From an uncultured Clostridia bacterium (GTDB taxonomy: Bacteria > Bacillota > Clostridia > Oscillospirales > Acutalibacteraceae): a stretch of DNA of 10,067 nt. Every line of letters starts with the position of its first letter. Position 1 is the first letter of the stretch. Below are positions 6,652-10,067 of this stretch, piece after piece. Where the stretch lies: NCBI GenBank assembly GCA_937901145.1, contig CALCHE010000213.1:1-10067 (forward strand). The letters are read 5' to 3'. The notes below the pieces were generated by a model. That model was not told the DNA's origin. It searched no databases and saw only the letters and a program-made list of their open reading frames with translations. The translations under genes were made by a program, and so were the position numbers.

Positions 6652-7294
6652 ATTTCAGATCTTTATCACTTAACTCTCTTTTCTCGATGAGGATATTCGT
6701 GCCGTCCTCGCAGACTGTGATTTTACATTTACCCTTACTTTCGGTATCAAAATTCTGATAATAGAGAGAATAAAAAGCAACTGTAAGGAAGAAATCATCC
6801 TTGTTTTCCGCTTCGGCATATTTTTCTTTATCTACAGTGAAAATAATATCGCTGAAGTCACCGTTGTATTTGGCGAGATCGACGATAAAAGGATAATCAC
6901 CCGAGTCCATAGCATAGCCGATACCGCTCACGGTTTCCATACCCACGGAGGTCAGAAGAAGTCTGTAGGAATATTCACGCATCTTTATTTTTACCTTGTC
7001 ATCGCCTTTTTTCTCTACATAGTCGTAGCCTTTGGCTTCTGCATAAGCCTCCAGGTTATTTCTGTATTCCGACTCCACACATTCGATAGGCAGAGTCACG
7101 GTAATTCTCGTTTCATAGTCAGGCTTACCGTGGGATTTTTTGGTGGTTTCGGGTTCAAGATTGACGGTTACGGGCTGACCTTCGACGGGAGTGGTTGTCG
7201 GTTCATCCTTTCCCGTGAACACGATGAGACAGACAGCTGTTACGGCAATTACGATAACAGCAATCAGCGCAATAAGCTTTTTATTCATTTTCAT
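6650..7294 (-). CDS. Small membrane-anchored exported protein, function unknown
   Basis: I do not recognise this 214-residue protein. It starts MKMNKKLIAL with positively charged residues, followed by a strong hydrophobic segment (about 7-27), a Thr/Pro/Glu-rich linker (about 31-50) and a soluble mixed alpha/beta domain (about 60-210). This suggests an uncleaved signal anchor with the domain outside the cell. A Cys at 22 is preceded by TAV, which is a poor lipobox, so a lipoprotein is unlikely. The start at 7294 is chosen because AAGGAG (7305-7310) is 10 bases upstream; an ATG at 7315 lies beyond that site and has none of its own, and an ATG at 7288 is a close alternative. The gene ends in the third heptamer array and is followed by 619 bases of repeats, so it is probably monocistronic. 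Nothing links it to the ABC operon except strand. Confidence 0.75.
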   Translation of the reverse strand: MKMNKKLIALIAVIVIAVTAVCLIVFTGKDEPTTTPVEGQPVTVNLEPETTKKSHGKPDYETRITVTLPIECVESEYRNNLEAYAEAKGYDYVEKKGDDKVKIKMREYSYRLLLTSVGMETVSGIGYAMDSGDYPFIVDLAKYNGDFSDIIFTVDKEKYAEAENKDDFFLTVAFYSLYYQNFDTESKGKCKITVCEDGTNILIEKRELSDKDLK

Positions 7295-7417
7295 AGAAAT
7301 ACTTCTCCTTTTCATCGAGATCTGCAGCTGTACTGACAGGAATTATGACGGGCTTTTCCCCGCGATTCATAACCCTGCATATCAAATTACAATATTTTGA
7401 TTCTATATCAATTTATC

Positions 7418-7426
7418 ATTCTAACA
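7418..7426 (-). promoter_or_regulatory. Tentative extended -10 for the exported-protein gene
   Basis: The minus strand reads TGTTAGAAT: TAGAAT matches the -10 consensus at 5 of 6 positions and has the extended TGn element. No good -35 is seen at 17 bases. A start of transcription near 7411 would leave a leader of about 115 bases before 7294. Confidence 0.3.
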
Positions 7427-7561
7427 TAAACTTACCTTAATTTCTATATATAAAGAAAAAAATTAACATAATATTTAAGCTGACGGTAATCCCAGCAGAA
7501 ATCTCTGTAAAATTTGACAAAATTGACAGTAAAAATCAGTAATCTATATGTAAAAAAACAA

Positions 7562-7590
7562 TAGACAACCGCAGAAAAATCTGTTAAACT
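7562..7590 (+). promoter_or_regulatory. Probable sigma-A-type promoter of ppdK
   Basis: TAGACA (7562-7567, 5/6 match to TTGACA), a 17-base spacer and TAAACT (7585-7590, 4/6 match to TATAAT). The predicted start is near 7597, giving a leader of about 80 bases. A TTGACA at 7523-7528 with TATATG (7545-7550) at 16-base spacing could be a second, upstream promoter. Confidence 0.5.
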
Positions 7591-7600
7591 AAAGGATGAA

Positions 7601-7635
7601 ACAGTAGGTAGGTATTTCTATACCCTCCCGACTGT
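7601..7635 (+). promoter_or_regulatory. Hairpin in the ppdK leader
   Basis: ACAGT (7601-7605) pairs with ACTGT (7631-7635), and GGTAGGTAT (7607-7615) pairs with ATACCCTCC (7620-7628) at 7 of 9 positions around a TTCT loop. The hairpin would start within a few bases of the predicted transcript 5' end. No T run follows directly, so it is not an obvious terminator. It could stabilise the mRNA or be an operator or protein-binding site. Confidence 0.4.
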
Positions 7636-7662
7636 AACCTTAAACCAATAAATTATTTTTTT

Positions 7663-7668
7663 AGGAGG
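7663..7668 (+). promoter_or_regulatory. Strong ribosome binding site of ppdK
   Basis: AGGAGG lies 8 bases before the ATG at 7677, a near-perfect match to the anti-Shine-Dalgarno sequence, and fixes the ppdK start. Confidence 0.85.
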
Positions 7669-7676
7669 AGATTCCA

Positions 7677-10067
7677 ATGAGCAAAAAATGGGTATACCTT
7701 TTTAAAGAAGGCAACGGCACAATGAGAGAGCTTCTCGGCGGTAAGGGTGCTAACCTCGCTGAAATGACCAATCTTGGCCTTCCCGTTCCTCAGGGCTTCA
7801 CAATCACAACAGAGGCCTGCACACAGTATTATGAAGATGGCCGTAAGATCAACGACGAAATCGTTGCTGAAATTATGGAAAACATCGACAAGATGGAAGA
7901 AATCACCGGCAAAAAGTTCGGCGACCTCGAGAGACCCCTTCTCGTATCAGTTCGTTCAGGTGCACGCGCATCTATGCCCGGTATGATGGATACAATCCTT
8001 AACCTCGGTCTTAACGAAGAAGTTGTTAAAGTTATGGCTGAGAGATCAGGCAACGAAAGATGGGCATATGACTGCTACAGACGTTTCATTCAGATGTACT
8101 CTGACGTTGTTATGGAAGTTGGTAAGAAATATTTCGAAGAGCTTATCGACAAAATGAAGGAAGACAGAGGCGTAACTCAGGATACTGAGCTCACAGCTGC
8201 TGACCTCAAAGAACTCGCAGAACAGTTCAAGGCTGAATATAAAGCAAAGATCGGCGAAGACTTCCCCACAGATCCCAAAGAACAGCTTATGGGCGCTGTT
8301 AAGGCTGTTTTCCGTTCATGGGACAACCCCCGTGCAAACGTTTACCGTCGTGACAACGATATTCCCTACTCATGGGGTACTGCTGTTAACGTTCAGGCCA
8401 TGGCCTTCGGTAACATGGGTGAAGACTGCGGTACAGGTGTTGCTTTCACACGTGACCCCGCTACCGGTGAAAAGAAGCTTATGGGTGAATTCCTTACAAA
8501 CGCACAGGGTGAAGACGTTGTTGCCGGCGTAAGAACTCCGATGCCCATCGCTGAAATGGCTGACAAATTCCCCGCTGCTTTCAAGCAGTTCACAGAAGTT
8601 TGCGCACTTCTTGAAAATCACTATCACGATATGCAGGATATGGAGTTCACCGTTGAAAACGAAAAGCTCTATATGCTTCAGACACGAAACGGTAAGAGAA
8701 CTGCACAGGCTGCTCTCCAGATCGCTGTTGACCTCGTTGCTGAAGGCCACAAGACCAAGGAAGAAGCTGTTGCAATGATCGATCCCAGAAACCTTGACAC
8801 TCTCCTTCACCCCCAGTTCGATGCTAAAGCACTTAAGGCTGCTACTCCCATCGGTAAGGGTCTCGGCGCTTCTCCCGGTGCTGCTTGCGGTAAGGTTGTA
8901 TTCACAGCTGAAGATGCAGTAGCATGGGCAGAAAAGGGCGAAAAGGTTATCCTTGTTCGTCTCGAAACATCTCCCGAAGATATCACCGGTATGAAGGCTG
9001 CTCAGGGTATCCTTACAGTACGTGGCGGTATGACATCTCACGCAGCTGTTGTTGCTCGTGGTATGGGTACCTGCTGTGTATCCGGTTGCCAGGAAATCGC
9101 TATGGATGAAGAAAACAAGAAGTTCGTTCTTGCAGGCATCACATTCGTTGAAGGCTCTGAAATCTCCATCGACGGTTCTACAGGTAACATCTACGAAGGC
9201 ATCATCGCTACAGTAGACGCTGAAATCTCAGGTAACTTCGGCACAATCATGGGCTGGGCTGACGAATTCAGAACCCTTAAGGTTAGAACAAACGCAGATA
9301 CACCCGCTGACGCTAAGAAGGCTGTTGAACTCGGTGCAGAAGGTATCGGTCTCTGCCGTACAGAGCACATGTTCTTCGAAGCAGACAGAATCGCTGCATT
9401 CCGTGAAATGATTTGTTCAGATACAGTTGAAGAAAGAGAAGCTGCTTTAGAGAAGATTCTTCCTTATCAGCAGGGCGACTTTGAAAAACTTTATGAAGCA
9501 CTTGAAGGAAATCCTGTTACAATCAGATTCCTTGATCCTCCTCTTCATGAATTCGTTCCAACAGAAGAAGCTGATATTGAAGCACTTGCTAAAGCTCAGG
9601 GTAAGAGCGTAGAAGATATTAAAGCAATCATTGCTTCTCTTCACGAGTTTAACCCAATGATGGGACATCGTGGCTGTCGTCTTGCAGTTACCTATCCTGA
9701 AATTGCAAAGATGCAGACTAAAGCGGTTATCCGTGCTGCAATAAACATTAAGAAAGCTCATGCAGATTGGAATATCAAACCTGAAATCATGATTCCTCTT
9801 ATTGGTGATATCAAAGAACTTAAATATGTAAAAGAGTTCGTTGTTGCAACTGCTGATGAAGAAATCGCAAATGCAGGTATCAATCTTGAATATGAAGTTG
9901 GTACTATGATTGAAATTCCAAGAGCTGCTCTTACAGCTGATGTAATTGCTGGTGAAGCTGAATTCTTCTGCTTCGGTACAAACGACTTAACACAGATGAC
10001 ATACGGATTCTCTCGTGATGATGCTGGTAAGTTCTTAGATGCTTACTATGATACAAAAATCTTCGAG
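7677..10067 (+). CDS. ppdK: Pyruvate, phosphate dikinase, C-terminus cut by window edge
   Basis: 797 codons are open to the window end; the family has about 870-880 residues, so the last 75-85 are missing. The N-terminal ATP-grasp domain starts MSKKWVYLF and includes LLGGKGANLAEM and the nucleotide-binding VSVRSGARASMPGMMDT (R93). The swivelling phosphohistidine domain has GGMTSHAAVVARG with catalytic H455. The C-terminal PEP/pyruvate TIM barrel shows LCRTEHMF, IRFLDPPLHEF, GHRGCRLA, PEIMIPLI, VGTMIEIPRA and FCFGTNDLTQMTYGFSRDD. The catalytic Cys near residue 830 is outside the window. The enzyme is cytoplasmic and interconverts ATP + Pi + pyruvate with AMP + PPi + PEP; in anaerobes it often serves pyrophosphate-linked glycolysis. 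The protein appears intact across the visible part. Codon usage changes sharply at about codon 579 (see the separate entry). Confidence 0.96.
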   Translation, partial: MSKKWVYLFKEGNGTMRELLGGKGANLAEMTNLGLPVPQGFTITTEACTQYYEDGRKINDEIVAEIMENIDKMEEITGKKFGDLERPLLVSVRSGARASMPGMMDTILNLGLNEEVVKVMAERSGNERWAYDCYRRFIQMYSDVVMEVGKKYFEELIDKMKEDRGVTQDTELTAADLKELAEQFKAEYKAKIGEDFPTDPKEQLMGAVKAVFRSWDNPRANVYRRDNDIPYSWGTAVNVQAMAFGNMGEDCGTGVAFTRDPATGEKKLMGEFLTNAQGEDVVAGVRTPMPIAEMADKFPAAFKQFTEVCALLENHYHDMQDMEFTVENEKLYMLQTRNGKRTAQAALQIAVDLVAEGHKTKEEAVAMIDPRNLDTLLHPQFDAKALKAATPIGKGLGASPGAACGKVVFTAEDAVAWAEKGEKVILVRLETSPEDITGMKAAQGILTVRGGMTSHAAVVARGMGTCCVSGCQEIAMDEENKKFVLAGITFVEGSEISIDGSTGNIYEGIIATVDAEISGNFGTIMGWADEFRTLKVRTNADTPADAKKAVELGAEGIGLCRTEHMFFEADRIAAFREMICSDTVEEREAALEKILPYQQGDFEKLYEALEGNPVTIRFLDPPLHEFVPTEEADIEALAKAQGKSVEDIKAIIASLHEFNPMMGHRGCRLAVTYPEIAKMQTKAVIRAAINIKKAHADWNIKPEIMIPLIGDIKELKYVKEFVVATADEEIANAGINLEYEVGTMIEIPRAALTADVIAGEAEFFCFGTNDLTQMTYGFSRDDAGKFLDAYYDTKIFE
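9411..10067 (+). other. Part of ppdK with foreign-looking codon usage
   Basis: From about 9411 the ppdK codons change abruptly while the frame and protein family continue. My hand count for codons 1-578 is Pro CCC 16, CCT 1, CCG 1; Ile ATC 26, ATT 3; Asn AAC 20, AAT 2; Leu CTC about 16, TTA 0. For codons 579-797 it is Pro CCT 7, CCA 3, CCC 0; Ile ATT 12, ATC 9, ATA 1; Asn AAT 4, AAC 3; Leu CTT 12, TTA 3, CTC 0; Gly GGA appears only here. This fits a segment from another genome, joined either by recombination or by misassembly. Confidence 0.7.

Larger units (their letters stand above)
7295..7676. other. Divergent AT-rich intergenic region
   Basis: This region separates the minus-strand exported-protein gene from plus-strand ppdK. 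It is very AT-rich from about 7381 to 7600. It holds a tentative minus-strand extended -10 (7418-7426), two TTGACA hexamers on the plus strand (7514-7519 and 7523-7528), a good plus-strand promoter (7562-7590), a leader hairpin (7601-7635) and the ppdK ribosome binding site. I see no gene or tRNA in it. Confidence 0.75.

Noticed and set aside
7295..7315. Upstream ATG for the exported protein at 7315
   Set aside because: Using it would place the AAGGAG site inside the coding region, and no ribosome binding site precedes 7315.
8370..9041. 223-codon minus-strand open frame
   Set aside because: It lies opposite ppdK, whose plus-strand translation is a near-perfect family match; the minus frame is a shadow made by strong codon bias and is rich in Cys and Ser.

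Overview
The window looks like chromosomal DNA of an anaerobic Firmicute, probably a gut-type Clostridia / Oscillospirales (Ruminococcaceae-like) lineage. This rests on moderate GC, strong AGGAGG-type ribosome binding sites, a clostridial-style IolC, pyruvate phosphate dikinase as a glycolytic enzyme, and intergenic DNA full of short repeats. The taxonomic call is inference; no rRNA or tRNA gene is present.

Layout. From 6030 down to the left edge, four genes run on the minus strand with gaps of 32, 13 and 47 bases and look like one transcription unit. In order of transcription they are an ABC ATPase (LolD/MacB type), a 1176-residue permease with two FtsX domains and a very long extracytoplasmic coiled coil, a class II aldolase (probably IolJ), and the start of IolC (5-dehydro-2-deoxygluconokinase), cut by the window edge. 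The last two perform consecutive late steps of myo-inositol catabolism: IolC phosphorylates 5-dehydro-2-deoxygluconate and IolJ splits the product into dihydroxyacetone phosphate and malonate semialdehyde. The ABC pair has no obvious connection to inositol.

Bases 6031-6649 hold no gene but are dense in repeats. Three copies of a 45-bp box align without gaps and each runs into a short array of degenerate heptamers (consensus RYTYWGC). One copy points left and two point right, bracketing about 390 bp. Inside the bracket are four or five small hairpins with different stem sequences but the same CCCTAC tail. To the right is a minus-strand gene for a small membrane-anchored exported protein of unknown function (6650-7294); its stop codon overlaps the end of the third heptamer array.

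An AT-rich divergent intergenic region (7295-7676) carries a good promoter and a leader hairpin for ppdK (pyruvate, phosphate dikinase), which runs rightwards from 7677 off the window end. The gene changes codon usage abruptly near 9411: the first 578 codons use mostly CCC, CTC, ATC and AAC, while the last 219 use CCT/CCA, no CTC or CCC, and much ATT and AAT. The reading frame and protein family are unbroken. This suggests either homologous recombination with a foreign ppdK allele or a chimeric assembly join, and the point should be settled before the right 657 bases are trusted.

The strongest candidates for undescribed biology are the heptamer/box repeat family and the variable-stem, constant-tail hairpins in 6031-6649.
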